From Euglena gracilis (taxonomy: Eukaryota > Euglenida > Euglenophyceae > Euglenales), in contig CP154956.1 in assembly GCA_039621445.1 (NCBI GenBank), positions 68,682,349 to 68,746,348 of the forward strand: a DNA stretch of 64,000 nt, written 5' to 3'. The notes below the pieces were generated by a model. That model did no database searches. It saw only the letters and a list, made by a program, of their open reading frames with translations, and was not told where the DNA came from. Positions 63,331 to 64,000 of the stretch are shown one piece after another (position 1 is the first letter of the stretch; the number at the start of each line of letters is the position of its first letter). Position numbers and translations under genes: made by a program.

Positions 63331-64000
63331 ACTTTGAGCACATGCCCTGAATGAACGAACGACTTTTATTTAAAAAACAACGGCAAAAAGCATGATCCCC
63401 AGTTTCCCTTGATCGCACATTCCAAATCAGGCATTTTTTTGCATTTTTGCCAATTTCTTGTTTGAAACCGTGTATTGGGGCTCTGGCTTTACGCCTGAAC
63501 CGGCGTCCAGAACGCCGGTTCGGGCGGGAAGTCAGCGTCCTGGGGGACCCAAAATAAAAAGTGCCAAAAAGTGTCCAAAAGGGCTTGTAGGCATGTGGCA
63601 ATCATATCTGAGCAGTTTTTGAGGGTTATTTGGCCAGAAATTGGGGTATTTTGTGCAATAATTTCCATTTGGCCAAATTTGGCGATTTTGTGAAATAGAG
63701 TACCATACAGCACGGCTGAAATCTAAGCCATCTGCTGAAAGCCCTTGAGAAGGGCTATCGATCAAGGGGCAACATGACAGGTGAACAGTGGATTTTGGAA
63801 TTTGCGAAAAGGGTCGGAACATGCGATTGGCGATTTTCAGGGCGCTATGCTGTGTGGCTGAGTTCTGAGGGTACCAAGCGAAAGGTCTTGGGGAGAGCTT
63901 TCGATTGATATGCTGTATGGCACCTGAGGTGTGGGATTTCACAAATTAAGATGTCAAATTTTGGAATACACGATCGCTGAAAATAAGCGCGGTGTGCATA
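63331..64000. other. Spacer at window end, no gene recognised
   Basis: Minus-strand frames of about 100-136 codons exist but match nothing known. GAACGCCGGTTCGGGCG near 63509 overlaps a short mirrored pair with GAACCGGCGTCC. Confidence 0.35.

Noticed and set aside
63532-63942. 136-codon minus-strand ORF at the window end
   Set aside because: No domain, no exon signals and no supporting context.

Overview
The window looks like nuclear DNA of a photosynthetic protist. The best evidence is a six-exon gene for cytochrome b6-f subunit IV (petD) with a long N-terminal presequence at 46640-47709. It lies near two other intron-containing genes, at 50266-50894 and 51848-52924. Twelve GT-AG introns can be placed in these three genes, and almost all are 44-49 nt long. 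TTAGGG-type repeats (61426-62735) also fit a eukaryotic nuclear chromosome, perhaps subtelomeric. I cannot name the species. Nuclear petD is known in Euglena (recalled, not searched), but nothing here proves a euglenid.

Layout. 0-13.6 kb has no convincing host gene. It is a patchwork of (ATGT)n, (TA)n and (TATATG)n microsatellites, T-rich low-complexity DNA, and short elements with terminal inverted repeats (TIRs), several flanked by TA dinucleotides and some nested. The largest (12026-13497) carries remnants of a zinc-finger/hAT-like gene. 14.1-19.1 kb is a DIRS/Ngaro-type tyrosine-recombinase retrotransposon on the minus strand (gag-like, RT, RNase H, YR). 19.3-25.5 kb is a GC-rich block: a Ty3-type integrase (minus), then protease-RT-RNase H (plus), then a cytosine-C5 DNA methyltransferase-like ORF (minus). 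The methyltransferase is split by a small LTR element with an AGGG target duplication. A second copy of the same LTR family, in the opposite orientation, abuts its motif I. Inverting the 20.3-23.26 kb segment in thought would give one minus-strand order MTase-PR-RT-RH-INT.

28.4-42.4 kb is a very large, frameshifted Ty3/chromovirus-like element on the minus strand. It has a coiled-coil gag, protease, RT, RNase H and an integrase ending in a chromodomain, followed by about 6 kb of proline-rich and Cys-pair ORFs that ordinary Ty3 elements lack. The whole element is peppered with 10-14 bp perfect palindromes. 43.3-44.2 kb has two tRNA-Val-like SINE copies. 46.6-53 kb holds the three host-type genes plus a Crypton-like tyrosine recombinase fragment broken by a 34-bp-stem hairpin. 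53-64 kb is hairpin and foldback families, G-run tandem arrays, 32-bp and about 150-bp tandem repeats, telomere-like repeats and a TIR element inserted inside them.

Most coding sequence is mobile-element debris with stops and frameshifts. The recurring theme is palindromic DNA: TIR elements in simple repeats, C-run/G-run ends, and hairpins closed by TTCG-, GAA- or GAAA-type loops.
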